From Taenia hydatigena (Eukaryota; Platyhelminthes; Cestoda; Cyclophyllidea; Taeniidae): a stretch of DNA of 64,000 bases. Shown here one piece after another: positions 1 to 12,259 of the stretch (positions are counted from its first letter, which is position 1; each line of letters opens with the position of its first letter). The stretch is taken from contig JADWOT020001473.1 of the NCBI GenBank assembly GCA_036345935.2, positions 93,404 through 157,403 on the forward strand. The letters are read 5' to 3'. The notes beneath the pieces were generated by a model. The model was given only the letters and a program-made list of their open reading frames with translations, had not been told where the DNA came from and did no database searches. A program made the translations under genes and the position numbers.

Positions 1-3000
1 GTAACTTGCCAATTTTTTAGTTCCGGCTTGGGTTGCCCTAATCGTTCCCAAACGTTCAAAAGTTGTTTGCCCCAAGAGAAAACATTAGGCATATAAAGGC
101 GCAGAAAAGCAGTCTTGACATGGCAGTGCATTGAATTCAAAACACGTTAGTATCGGTGGTCCTTCTTATTCTCTCAGGCCTACTTTAAGTTCGGTATAAT
201 GCAAGAAATTTAACCAAAAATAAAAGGCACATAAGCGAATGATTCCACTTTTGCAAAACAACCTACAAGAATGCTGTCTGAAGCCCACACCAGACAGCGC
301 TGAGAGACACTACGTGGCACACACTGCTAGTCGATTTGCACGTGTCAGATTCGAACTACTCCGTCAAACGATGAACCGCTAAACATGTTGTTCTACATGA
401 TGCATCGTCTCTTATTACTCATTTTGCTTCGCCATGGTGTCGTTTCTACTGTTTAGTTATTCAGTCAGTTTGAATAATTATGGTCGCGATTCGAAAGCAA
501 TTAAGAGCAACTATTCTTCTAATTGAAGAGAATGGTTGATTCGATTGCGCTGGATATCGGCAAAATCATTCCTTGATACCGACCTTTAGCAAGAAATCAT
601 CAATGCTCGGTGCCTACAAATTCAAACCACTTTTAGACTTTCCAGAAATCACATGGAATCGTAGTGGCATGAAAATGAAGAAATGGTGCGCAGAATCGTA
701 GAGCTCATCAGACTTTTGTGAATTTAAGGCGGCATAGATGTTTGCAGCTGACGAATTTACAACGAGACAGGTGACGACAACCATGATATGTTCAGCCATG
801 ACACCTAATGTGACTACTACCTCTTAATTGTCTGTCACGATCGTAAAGATGGGAACGCTCCAACGGTAAGCGTTCAAAGAAAGGAAGTTGACGATCCCTC
901 ATTTAAGGGCAATTTTAAATCTGGTGGCCCGCAAATCATAATTTAAATGGTCGAAAAACTTCTGCTAGTTAAACATTTAAAATATTAGAACATACATAAA
1001 GTCACCGTCAAAATTCAACTTCCTTAAAAAAGATTATCGCTGATTTTACATTCTATAGGCATAATACAGTTAAGAAAATGCCAAGTCAGTGTGTCGGTGT
1101 GCATCAGTTCGAACCCTGTTAAGGCAATTATTTGCTTGGATACCAACGTAGCAGAATTTTTAAATTTCGCATTCGAATCGTCAGCATTAGTGACTTCAAA
1201 TTTTCTTGGTTATGGTAAAGTGTCTGCACGTTGAGTACGTTTGACAGCCATCTAAACTGTTAACTCACCAATGGTCAGACAAATGCGAAGGGAAAATTCC
1301 TTCTTCTGCTCCATGTCCTCCTTTACCATGAGAGAAGTCAGATACTTACTCAGTGAGAAGGAAACCTTATTACAATCTTTGATGACTACTCAGGACCTTG
1401 GATTGTAAGAGGATCGTACGTTTTTTCCTTACAGTTCTCCAGTACCATATCTGCGAGCCTTAACTCCTGACACCAGTTTCTGCATGCCTACATACGCAAT
1501 AGATTGCGAGCATGTATCCAGGAATTGGGGTAGAGGAAGCTATGTCGCTGTTTTTAGAGATAAGTGCTTTCGCAGCCTGGAGTACACGTCAGCTAAGAAA
1601 GAAGAAAGAAAATGAGGACTTAGGAAAATAGTGGTGATGCGTCCGCATCAAGTGTACGCATGAAATTTCTTAACAGCAAAATCTATTGCTTTGCCAAGAC
1701 AGAAACAATCCAGTGTTATAATTAGGCAGTCCTATAACGCCTGACCGAGTTACCTCTGCTAGTACCTCCCTTATTTGGAATAGGTGGACAATTTTGCTAA
1801 TTTCTGAGTCACCACTGAAAAGCGAATCTCCTGTGGCCAATTCTACGAAAATGCAGCCCAGAAACCCCTTATCGTCGCTGCAACAATAGAGGGTCTCGTC
1901 CAGCAGAACCTCACGAGAGCGGTACCATAGAGTGCCGACCTACAGCATTTTGAGATCAGTTATTTAGACAAATACTTTAGGGCAATTCAAGGAAAGCGGC
2001 TTCTAACTCATGAGTCGACGCGTGCAGTCAAAGTCAGCCACCTTCACGACATCGACCATCACGTTTTGGGGTTTAAATCATGGTGGATAATGCGCCCCAC
2101 TTGGTAATACCCAAGAGCCTGCTGCATTTAGTACATGAATGACTCGGTGCAAAATTGGTAGAAGTAAAATCTTAATTTAACAGTCCCTGCGGACAATCCA
2201 GTGTTTTTATAATTAGGATCCAAATGCAGCCTGAGGCTCACAATCAAATTTTTCAAAAAGCTAGATATATATTTAGCCTTCGCATAGAATAACGTGTTCT
2301 TGACCATAAGAGGTTATAGATCTTTGGGTATCACGTCGCAACATTGGGGTGTTCGGGATCTTCTAGGAGCGCGATTTCCCTGGGAACCGTTGAAGTACAC
2401 CTTGGTCAGAATGCCCATACCTAATGCCCCGACTTTCGATCAAGACACTTGTAAACGACCCCGTACGTGCCTAGAAAGTTGATGTAAATTTTGCAGAGCC
2501 TCCTTTAGTTTTTCCGAGTTGTGGAATGCTAGAAAGCTAGAAACCTGACATCACTGTAAAATGGAATAACTGCAGCCTTAGCACTAGCTAATTTCTACTG
2601 ATGTTCGCACACTTGGTAAATGATCCAATGAGGAGGGAAATATCTTTGAAAGGATATCTCATACTAGAGCATTATTTGCTCTTGTAAAAATATTGGAAAT
2701 ACGGGATTAGTAGCCACCCAAAAGCACAACTAAATGATTTCAGTTCTGCTTTCCCTTTACTAACACATAAAATAGTAGACGTGCGACTGCCGAATCCGTT
2801 TTACCAATAGGCAGTACTGTGATTTTGCACTGCTCACACAAGGGATGCATTTCTGAGGTCTTCATAGGGACTGATAAAGCGACCGATAGAAACAAACTTG
2901 TACTTAAGTTGAGAGTGGCAGCCAAGTTGCATCCTGAATCCGAAACACATTTGAAGACCCCTTTGTTTGTTCTTCTACAGCAATTCTTCTCACACCCCTT

Positions 3001-3639
3001 CCTTACTTATGGCTCATTGCATACTAGTACTTGGGCAAGAGGTCAGCACATAAGCACATTTCGACTACCTTGCACGCATTTAAAGGATTAGCCGATTCAT
3101 CCCTCAATTTTTGTAGCGCATGGCCAGTTACATCACATCGTAAAATGTACTGTTTTTCGGGATTACTGCATATTGGAATAAGTAGTGGTACGCTCTCCCA
3201 ACTGGCTGAATGAATGTTGAATCCAGCCAGAAAAGATCAGCAACGTCGCATACCCATCGTTGAATGCATATAGGGCACCAATTGCCTTTCGTAGCAAAAC
3301 TAGTTGTGAGGTTTCAACCTAAGGCTACTCATAGATTAGACAATGACTTTTAGTGGTTTTAGACAATTCAAGCAATAAAATCTCTTATAAAAGAGGTCAG
3401 TTCGTCGATAGTGAGAATGTTCACTCCCAACACAGTTAGCATGTTCGATGAGCCACCTTTCGCTATGAGATCAAGCAGATCATTAAACCATTAGCTAATT
3501 CAGAATATGCATTAAATTTGCACTAAAATTAGCGGGAGACGGGACTCAAGATAGCAGCTGCAGAGGCACTATTCAATGCACTCGTGGCTAAGGCATGGTT
3601 CAAGTACTGACTAGAATTGAAGGTAATTGTACAGCCTGA
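1..3639. other. No supported gene
   Basis: Only short ORFs of 60-90 codons with no recognisable motif or phase-matched partners. No RNA gene or repeat identified. Confidence 0.6.
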
Positions 3640-4290
3640 TACAGTTCGTGCTTATCAAGCAGAGAGCACCACTTTCTCATATCGATCCACTCTTTGCAAC
3701 GGTAATGCGGTAGCGCCGACGTTTTCGTATGAATTACTTCAACTTCCACTGACGTCTGTTGCAGTGGTAGTGGCAGTGTTGCGGTAGATGCCTTAGGAAT
3801 CAGACATGCCAGGCGGTGGCAGGGGCGAGGAGGAGGGGTGGTGATCATCACATTGACCGTAGTGGTAACAGCGGTGACGATACCATCATATGGTGGCCAG
3901 AATTTGGGATTTTAAGACCTAAGACTCAAGTTCGACTCTCAAGGGGACATCATGAGGTCGGTTCCCATGTTCCTCTCCCCACCCACCTATGCATTGCTTC
4001 CGTTCACTGCATCTAGGTCACACATATAGCAATAGAGTGGGTTAACGAAGCTAGTTGTTCCAATGCTCCTTTGGATACGTCGCTTAGTCGCTTAGACTTG
4101 CATAAAACAGCCTCTGCTAACGCGGAATAGTACACATTGAATTGTGTTATGAATAACCAAATTTTTCACTTTCCTCTTCCTACATGATGTGTGCGCGACG
4201 TAGTAAACGAGCCATCAACTGAATGAGCGCATGCGTGTGTCGAAAACAAGAACTTGTTTCTTGCCAATTGCGATGAAAGTTCAATCGAGC
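3640..4290 (+). repeat. Partial copy of the tRNA-bearing repeat, first-half tail
   Basis: Colinear with 9855-10375. Shared blocks include CAACGGTAATGCGGTAG against CATCGGTAATGCAATAG, TAGATGCCTTAGGAATCAGA, GGAGGGGTGGTGATCATCAC, AACAGCGGTGACGATACCA, GAGGGGACATCATGAGGTCGG-type sequence and CATAAAACAGCC. The tRNA-like modules are missing. The ORFs at 3600-4016 fall inside it and are probably chance. Confidence 0.65.
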
Positions 4291-4299
4291 AACATCCAA

Positions 4300-6630
4300 C
4301 GCAGGCGAGATATTGATTATTCTGGAACTCATGGAAGGTAAGTAGATAAGCAATTTAAAATAGAGGTGTGGCCATGTCGACCAGTAGATTTAGAGATAAA
4401 CGAGGAGGTCTGTAGACTTCCAAACCGGCTATTCTAGCTTAGTGACCTCGTTTAGCCTCTGTCTCTGCCCCCACTTACTGGCTAAATAAATTAGAAAAGA
4501 TCAAAAGAGCAAACAGGTAATTAAGTGCATTTGTGGCTATACAAACCATCCTTTTAGCAAAAGCTACCGATACTAAATGCAATAATTGAAAAGTATACCA
4601 TAAGTTGAAACGGAAGGCGGGGACGTGATATGCTCAGCGCAATAAAGTAAGAACTCGAATGGCAGGAATATAGTTAATTAAAACAACAGGAGTAGGATGA
4701 CAAAGCTGCTACTTTGAGCCTGTATTTGTCCTCGCAAAATTCGTCAGTCAAATGCCAGCGATTACAGTAGAACTATACCGAAAGGAAGCCTTAAAATATC
4801 AACATTTATTACTGCCCGTACTGCAGAAAAGAAGTAGACCATCCTAGATCATTGTCTACATTTGCCTGAACGTTTCACTGTATGGGCAGGATATCTGGAT
4901 CAATATACTTAAATAAAGCAAATGCCTACGGATAGCCTTAATGTTTGAGCCATTAAGTGGTTTATTATTCTGGCAATATAAAACTGTTTATGCTGCCTAA
5001 AACTGATAAAGATAAGTAGGATAATGAATATTTTAAGGTATAATAGATTACAAGAAAACCAGGGTGTTAATCAATGAAACGTTGATCGGCAGAATCTGTC
5101 AAAATAGATAAAGAAAGGCAGTATTTCATTTTCATCACGTGATTTCAGATGATATAGCGCGAAAGATGGGTTTCGCTGTAGAGTACCGATTTTAATCGTG
5201 ACTACTGCTGAAATGTTGGAAGAGAGAAGCTGTCTGTGCTGAAGTAGATAGAGTAGATTTCGGTCATAGTTAATCGAAGAAAGGCAGCGACCAAATTAGC
5301 CTGGAACTAGCAATGGACCTTACCATAATCGTCTTTCTTGGTTAAAGCATTCTCATCGCAATGGTGGTTTGCCAAGGAGAAAATGATAGTGCGATGTTAT
5401 GTTGATACAGTGCCCCTTCTACTCAACAATCCTTTCATGCAAACTGTAAATACAGCTAAACTAGGTTCCTGAAGGATGGCTCAAATTATACCAAGTCCTT
5501 AAAAGAGCAAAAATGTAAGTACTTTGCTCCTTCACGGGCCATGATGCCGGCCCTGACCAGCAAAATCTGTGTCTTTGTTATTACTAAATATTGTCGCAGA
5601 AAGGTCTTGCAACGTAGTCACTGCACTCAGTCGTTGGAGTAAGTGAAACAATAAAGTGAGTGTTAGTGAAGCACATTTAGATGGCAAAATGGGCCCTGGT
5701 TGGCTTCATTGGAGGAGTCGGCATTTTATATCTGATCCCATAAACATCGCTGACGGTTACCGAATGCTTAGCAATATGCGTAAACAATTATGCAAAATAT
5801 GGCGCGATCACTTTCAAACAAACCTGCTTCACTTTGCCTATCAAAACAAAATCTTTACACAATTTTGCATTATGCTTAAACCCGTTTTCCTTGCATATAT
5901 TTCCTTATTATTCGATTAGCATAGCTATATTCCTTACAATACCGGACTCTCAATTCTTTAATTAATCTGCGAATATTTTCTGCCCAATGCCCTCAGGGAC
6001 ACTGCTCATTTGACGTCGGCCACCTTCCTTGTTCCCAACTGTTCTTGCGTTCCAATTGTGGCATCCGCATTTAGCAACAACATAGATTCATTTTTTATCA
6101 TTCTCCAACTAAAGTTTTATCCTTCATTTCCAATTTCATCAATGCCAAAATTAATATTGAACAATGTTGATAAAACACAACAGTGGTTCGATAAGGGCCA
6201 AAAAAGTAATGTCAGTTTCTTGCCTCGCCTTCTCTAGTCAAACTTTAACTCCCTTAACGTAAGTTTAAATGGCAAACTTGACCTTTCGGTCAAGCTAAAC
6301 TATTCAATTTTTTGTAATAAAAATGCGATGTCATCCACCTTGACTTTTTAGGCAATAGTTCAATGATAACACTGTTGCTAGAAATACCTGCTTGCTAATT
6401 TATTTGTTCAACTCTCGGTCACCAAACTATAGCTTTTTGCTTCTCCATTTTAGCCTCAAGTTCTTAACTTTTCCTAATCATCTGGAAGTAAATATCAACT
6501 AACAGTTAAGTGTTTTCGTTAAATCAGAAGAAAGAATTTCAAATTCGCCCACGAGTTCTGCTTACTAATAGCAACTGATCCAAAGAAAGCACTCTAAATA
6601 CTTTGAGAGCTCAAAGTTTGTTGACGCGCG
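4300..6630. other. No supported gene
   Basis: AT-rich stretch with short ORFs (for example 5656-5919) that show no domain. Nothing else seen. Confidence 0.6.
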
Positions 6631-7771
6631 GCGTCTCCTTGATGGCTGAGAATGATTCTATAACTGCATTTAAGTGAGTGCAGTTTTTGACTGCATGAGA
6701 AGACCCCAGTGCTTTTATCCACATTTGTTCACAACCAACTTCACGGAATTAAACACGCTCGTCTAGTCATATGCTCTTACCTTATGCGATGTGGCATTAG
6801 GAACGCATGTCTCGGTTAAAAGCACCAAAAGTAGTATTTGTTAATCGTTGTCCAACAAATAAGTATCTAATACATAAGCATCCATCTTGCAGAGGTGAGA
6901 GTTGCTGCGCTGAAGAGGTATGGATTATATTCTCAGCCAAATAAGATTTTTAGAGAATGCGTATGGCCATTAAGACTATGACCATATAACCCATCTGGTG
7001 GACCCTTTGCACTTCTACAAGGGAGAATTACTATCCAGCTTGGGGTCTTCGACGTCGTCAGATATTAATTATTGCAGTCATCAATAACGGATAGAGAAAT
7101 AAGTAAAGGGAGATGGTGTTTGAAGTGCGGATTAGGAATATCAAGCTCTTAGGTTGCGAATCTTACATTTAGACAGCCTGGGCCGCATCCGCACGGCCAC
7201 TACCATCCTCCATCTTGACTTTCACCTACGAATGCGTTATTATTCTGCGTCTACACTTCTAACTATCATCTCAGAGGAGCTGCTGGTATGCACCTAGCTC
7301 ACATCAAAACCACTCGAACCCATTCTGCTCAAACGCTTTGTTGGGAACATCTACCCATTGTCGGCTGAACGAACAGACAGAATGCGAAAGAACGATTTAT
7401 CAATGGAGCAATCGACTATTGCTAATCTAGGCGTTTCCATAGTATAGCCGTGAACACTAGCGAACCATAATCATCCTATTCGAGGTCAAATCTCTGTAGA
7501 CACCATTGTGGGAGCAGAAAGGCAATGCCGCACATGGTCAGCTCCATACCTTCTGTCAGTTTGCATGCCTTTATAGATACGTGCATTCTTGCACGCACAC
7601 AACCTCAAGCTGGAGGAGCTAATGGAGCGACGACAAAAGTTATCCCAAAACACGGAATGAGGAGACTTAACTATCGAGGAATGTTGAGTTAGATATCGCA
7701 TCGCCAATTATTGAGTCATCACTGACGTCACTGACAGGAGAACGATTGACTTAGTGAAGTTATCAACAAGG

Positions 7772-7844
7772 CACTAGTGACAGAGCTCAGACCCGCATCC
7801 TTCTATCTTGGAGACAGACGCCTTACCCATCAGGCCACACCAAC
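7772..7844 (-). pseudogene. Decayed tRNA-Arg(TCT) copy
   Basis: It aligns without gaps over 73 nt to the tRNA-Arg(TCT) at 11346-11418, with flanks homologous on both sides. The anticodon loop has become CTCCAAG, putting CCA where TCT was, and the B box is damaged (GGTCTGAGCTC). Many stem positions still pair through G-T wobbles, so decay appears gradual. Confidence 0.75.
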
Positions 7845-8569
7845 TCAATTTATAGATTTCCCTCTTGGCAACCTCCGCCTGCTGTGTTTTGGTCTTGTCC
7901 CTCTGTCTCGAGTTCACTACTCACTATCGCATTAGGCCGATTCGCCTACTCCTCTACATCTCCACTCGGTCTTTACAGCCATATTGCACACCACTCCCAC
8001 CGCAAATTCCCCCGGGTAATTTAGTAATAACCTAAAAATTCGTGCAAGTGACAGGTTAGGAATCAGCGTGGTATTCGAATTGGTTCGCTTCTGCACAAAG
8101 TTGTGGGAATCGGATCGACTTCTGTGGTGAAAATACAGCCCGCCAAATAAGCAGAGCAGAGGCCAATGTAATATTCCTTGGTCGAAAGCTCTCATTTTCT
8201 GGGTCGCAATTAAGGAGTCTCGCGGTAGTGGAACAAACAATCGCTATTATCACCGAGGGAAGGAAGTGGCCAATGGGATCTTGCTAATAATACGGAAAGT
8301 CAGGATCACTTAGTGAACCACCACTTTTTCCCCTTGCTCGTCGTCGTCAACTGGAGCGCCTACTTCACAAGGCATCTACCGCAAACGCAGCCTTACTCAC
8401 TGCCACGGCGTGATGAAAAGTAGAATCCGTTTGTACATACGAAAATGTTAAGACCGCCGCATTACAGTTGCAAAGAATAGACTGTTATAAGAAGGAGGTG
8501 TGCTGCTTGACTGCAGCAGATGGTAATGATGAGAAAGAAAACGAGTTAAAGGGAAAGCTAACGGTTGTT

Positions 8570-8642
8570 GGTCTCGTGGCCTAATGGATAAGGCGTCTGA
8601 CTTCGGATCAGAAGACTACGGGTTCGAATCCCGTCGGGGCCG
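8570..8642 (+). tRNA. tRNA-Arg(TCG)
   Basis: A 73-nt cloverleaf with a seven-base acceptor stem (GGTCTCG with CGGGGCC, two G-T wobbles), anticodon stem TCTGA/TCAGA around loop CTTCGGA (anticodon TCG), and T arm ACGGG-TTCGAAT-CCCGT. The A box is TGGCCTAATGG and the B box GGTTCGAATCC. It lies inside a copy of the tRNA-bearing repeat, antisense to the rest of that repeat as I have oriented it. No run of four T occurs downstream until 8884-8887, so the usual Pol III terminator is not close. It may be a true gene or the best-kept copy of a tRNA-derived repeat. Confidence 0.85.
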
Positions 8643-8770
8643 TACAACTACCTTATTTCCTCCGCTGCTCGTAGTGGCACTGCATCTGTCCAGCAACGGC
8701 CTAAAACAAAAAGGCACCAGAGAGGAAAAGACAGTCAACTGCACTAGAAAGGAAGAGGATAAATTGTTAG

Positions 8771-8845
8771 CATGTCCAGTGGGAGCCTCGAATCCTCGGC
8801 ACCCACACTATTAGGACAATGTCTAGCTTAATAGACAACCTCTCC
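8771..8845 (-). pseudogene. tRNA-like module, Ile-like (inverted copy)
   Basis: On the minus strand this repeats the module at 9492-9561. It keeps a near-canonical B box (GATTCGAGGC) and the core TCCTAATAGTG. It lies beyond the tRNA-Arg(TCG) in the same relative layout as the other arm, which shows that the two arms share one architecture. Confidence 0.45.
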
Positions 8846-9491
8846 ACTACCAGTTTCCTTCCTTCCTCATTCTTCTCCACTCCTTTTACCACCACCTATT
8901 TCCCACGCCTTTACCTTTGCACTCATTCTCTGACTCACTTTCGACTCCAGCCTCTCTCCTTTAATCAGTTGCTATGTCTTGCCGCGGTGAGATATGGAAT
9001 GACTCATGCGGTAGTTAAGGCGTGACTGAAGGAGTTGGCACATTTAACATGCCTCTACTGCTGGCCACTCATACCACAAATCTGTAAGTTGATGGGTCGG
9101 TTGCAGTGACTGATGGATGGTTGAGGGGTGAGGCATGATACGGCAGAGCAGAGAAGAGCAGGCGTCATTTCATTCATATACAGCTTCAACGTTTTCGATC
9201 CTTTGTTGCTGCTCACCCCGTCACCGGCTAGAGAGGACAGTCCCTTGTTGGACACTGCTTTTATCGCTAAGGTGAATCTGATATAGGGAAGAAGGGCATG
9301 GGGAAATAATAAGTGAATCGTAAGAAAGTAATTGTGAAGTGGATGTTGGCAACTCGCACCGACCCTAAATGCTGGCGTACCTAAAGTTTGCAATGACGCA
9401 GATGCGACTGACCTTATAACATTGCATCCTCAAATATGTAATCTACAAGGTCTTCGCGCCCATAAAGTCCCAAAAAACGGGTGGTGGTGGT

Positions 9492-9561
9492 GGTGAGGTA
9501 GGTCAGTAGGCTAGGGCGTCGTCCTAGCAATGTGGCTGTCGAGAATTTGAGCCTCTCACCA
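9492..9561 (+). pseudogene. tRNA-like module, Ile-like
   Basis: It begins GGTGAGGTAGGTCAGTAGG, resembling a tRNA A-box region, has an anticodon-arm-like stretch around CTAGCAA, and a B-box-like AATTTGAGCC. The start GGTGAGG can pair with the end CTCACC. Comparison with the copies at 8.8 and 21.7 kb suggests an ancestral loop CTAATAA, as in tRNA-Ile(AAT). The identity is tentative. Confidence 0.45.
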
Positions 9562-9715
9562 GGCATGACGACTTTCCGCCAACCAATTTTAAGTCGATTT
9601 ACTGACCTTTTTCGTCTAGCGGCAAAGTAGGTAGCACATGCATCCTTCCTGATGCAATCCGCTGTTGGATAGGCATGATGCCACTGCAAGCAGAGGTGGA
9701 GATAAAGAATCTTTA

Positions 9716-9788
9716 CGGCTGTGGTAGGATTCTAGCCTGAAATCTTTTGATCCGTAGTCAGACACCCTACCTATTAGGCTGCGGATTC
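9716..9788 (-). pseudogene. Decayed tRNA-Arg copy with anticodon ACG
   Basis: It aligns with the tRNA-Arg(TCG) at 8570-8642. The anticodon loop reads CTACGGA, so ACG replaces TCG, and one anticodon-stem pair is broken. The acceptor stem no longer pairs and the B box is altered. It occupies the matching site in the other repeat arm, again antisense to the surrounding repeat. Confidence 0.75.
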
Positions 9789-11345
9789 AAAAAGTATATT
9801 TTTGCATTTCTCCTCTTCTTCCCCCACATCATCATCATCATCTGCGGCAATTAAGCAGCACACCTCCTCCCCATGTTGATCCACACTTTGCATCGGTAAT
9901 GCAATAGTTCCAATGTGTCCGTAAGTCGAACTGCTTCTACTTCCAATGACACCTGTAGGAGTAACAGTGGCTGTGTTTGCTGTAGATACCTTCCGAAGCA
10001 GAAGTGCCAGCCGGCGCTGACGAGCAATTAGGAGGGGTGGTGGTCATCACATCTGCTTGGTGGCAACAGCGGCGATAATACCAGCATATGGTGTTTAGCA
10101 TTGGGGACTTCATAACTTAAGACTTGCGTTCAACTCTCGAGGGGACGTCAAGAGGTCGGTCGTTTAGACCGCACACATAGTTGTGGAGTGGGCAAACAAG
10201 GTCGGTTGTTTTACGACTCCTTTCGATACTTTGTTTAGTCGCTTACACTACCATTACAGCTTAGGACTACATAAAACAGCCATTGCTAGCCCGGAAAAAA
10301 GTACGCTTATTTGTGCGATGAATAACTGAATTTCGTACCTTCTTTGATTGTGGCGAAAGCGCAATCAAGTATGCCGAAAGCAGCACCCATCCCAAATACC
10401 CATCATCACGAGGAATATTCGCGCAATAAAGATCAACAATGTCAGCTACCTGGTCGTATTTGTAACTGGCAAGCCTCAGAATTTAGCTTGTCATCGACTT
10501 ATTAGAATCCTAATTATCATCTAAGGCCTACGTCCTAATATCGAACACCCAATTTCGCTGGTCGCTTGAATTAGGCTTGGTAGCATACGAAAAGCAGCAA
10601 TTTTGTGCTTTATATTTAGATAACACTAACGTCAAAAAATGCGCACCCACTACTTAGGTTTCGTAACATGTGCAAACTTCTACGATCGAACATGAGTGGA
10701 ATTTAGCCCTATTCAAAGTTAAAGAGCATTGATACATGGAAGGCTATCACAAGAGGGACTCTCTGAGTATCAATGCGGCATTAATAAGGCAAAAAATGCC
10801 GCATCGATTCATTTGAATATTGTGCATAACAATTTTAAGTACAGCAACCCTCGATGACAGTTGCGATCACTAAGAGTGTCAGAACATCGGCTACGCTGGT
10901 ATATCGAAATAAACGCATCAATTTCTCGAAGGAGAAAAAAACTTCAGTGCTAGCACGAAGCAAGCTATAGAGGCAAAGGTCAATCGCAAATCAAACTTTG
11001 CTTTGAAGCATTGCATTTCGCCAAGCATGTTTATTAATGGAACGATTGAAAATATCGGGAAAATCAACAAAAGAAACAAAACAAATGGCTTAATTACGGA
11101 AGTGCCGTGATGAATCGCACAGAATATGAGTTGCAATTTGTTAAGTGGTACTGATCGGGTGGTAGAACTCGGGGCGAGAGTGGTGTGCAATATGGTTGGA
11201 AAGACCGAGTGGAGGTGTGTAGGAGTGGCGGAACCGGTATTGGGGGGAATCGAACTGACGAGATAGTGAGTAGTGAACTCAAGGCAGAGGGACTAGACCA
11301 AAACGCAGTGGTCGGAAGTTGCCAACGGGAAGATCTATGTATGGA

Positions 11346-11418
11346 ACTGGTGTGGCCTAATGGACAGGGCGTCTGCCTTCTAAGCAGAAGATTGCGGGTT
11401 CGAGTCCCGCCACCAGTG
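11346..11418 (+). tRNA. tRNA-Arg(TCT)
   Basis: A 73-nt cloverleaf with a perfect seven-base acceptor stem (ACTGGTG with CACCAGT), anticodon stem TCTGC/GCAGA around loop CTTCTAA (anticodon TCT), and T arm GCGGG-TTCGAGT-CCCGC. A and B boxes are intact. It sits in a repeat arm whose inverted counterpart at 7772-7844 has a decayed version. The first TTTT downstream is near 11669, about 250 nt away. Confidence 0.85.
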
Positions 11419-12259
11419 CTTTGCTAACGACCGCTAGTCCAACCATCTTCCTGTCAGTGACGTCGGTGAGAATCTAGTAATAAGTGACGCGATTGCATCC
11501 AACTCGACACTTATCGCTCCCCAAGCCTTCTCATTCCGTGAACGGGCGAAAGTTCTGCCGTCTCTTCACCAACTCCTCCGGCTTTAGGCTGCATGCGTGT
11601 TCGAATGAATGTAGCTCTGAAGGCATGTCAAATGACAGAAGGTATGAAACTGACCATGCGTGACTGCCTTTTCGCTCTCATAATGGTGTCTACAAAGATG
11701 TGACCACAAATAGGATGATTATGGTTCGCCGGCGTTAGCTGCTAACCATAGAGGCCCCTAGATTGCAATCTCCTATTTTTACATTGATTGATCGCGCTTT
11801 TGTATTCTATCTGTTTACTCAGTGAACTATAGGTCGATGCTCCTTACAAAGCTTTTACGCAGGATGGATTAGGGTGGATTTGATATGAGCTGAGTGCATG
11901 TCAGCAGCTTCTTGGAGATTTTGACTGCAAGTGTAGACACGATAGCAACGCAGTTGCAGATGAAATGCGAGGTCGAGAACCGTAGTGGCCATAGATCAGC
12001 AAGTTAATTTGACTTATTTCTCCACAGGTTAATAATGACCTTAATAATTAATATCTAGCGGGCGTCTGAGGTCGCAAGTTGGATTTCAAATCTTTCCCGC
12101 GGAAGTGCAAAAGATCGACCAGATGGGTGACGCAGCCATAATCGTAATGCCTCTACCTATTCTATACAAATCTGAGTCAAATGATAATACAGCAACAGCA
12201 ACATCTGCCTGTGCAAGCAGGATACGTATACATTGAATGCTTGCATTTTTGCTTGTATA

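Larger units (their letters stand above)
6640..9010 (-). repeat. tRNA-bearing repeat, inverted arm 1
   Basis: Read on the minus strand, this matches the plus strand of 9480-12250 in the same order: purine-rich tract, Ile-like module, antisense Arg module, a segment starting AAGCAGCACACCTCC, then a second segment with GGAGTGGTGTGCAATATGG, a sense Arg(TCT)-type module, GTCAGTGACGTC, GGATGATTATGGTTCGC and TAATTAATATCTG. Identity is high in blocks with many substitutions between them, so the duplication is old. Compared with arm 2 it lacks about 650 bp between its two halves (near 8250-8310). ORFs across it look incidental. Confidence 0.7.
9480..12250 (+). repeat. tRNA-bearing repeat, inverted arm 2
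   Basis: Plus-strand counterpart of 6640-9010, head to head with it across about 470 bp (9011-9479). The first half (9480-10375) continues past the point where arm 1 stops and instead matches 3640-4290. The second half (about 11040-12250) carries the intact tRNA-Arg(TCT). A GTGGTGGTGGTGG run lies at its outer edge near 9481. The stretch 10375-11040 has no recognised content. Confidence 0.7.

Noticed and set aside
9055..9689. Minus-strand ORFs of 91 and 112 codons
   Set aside because: They lie in the spacer and arm of the tRNA-bearing inverted repeat and run through tRNA-like sequence.
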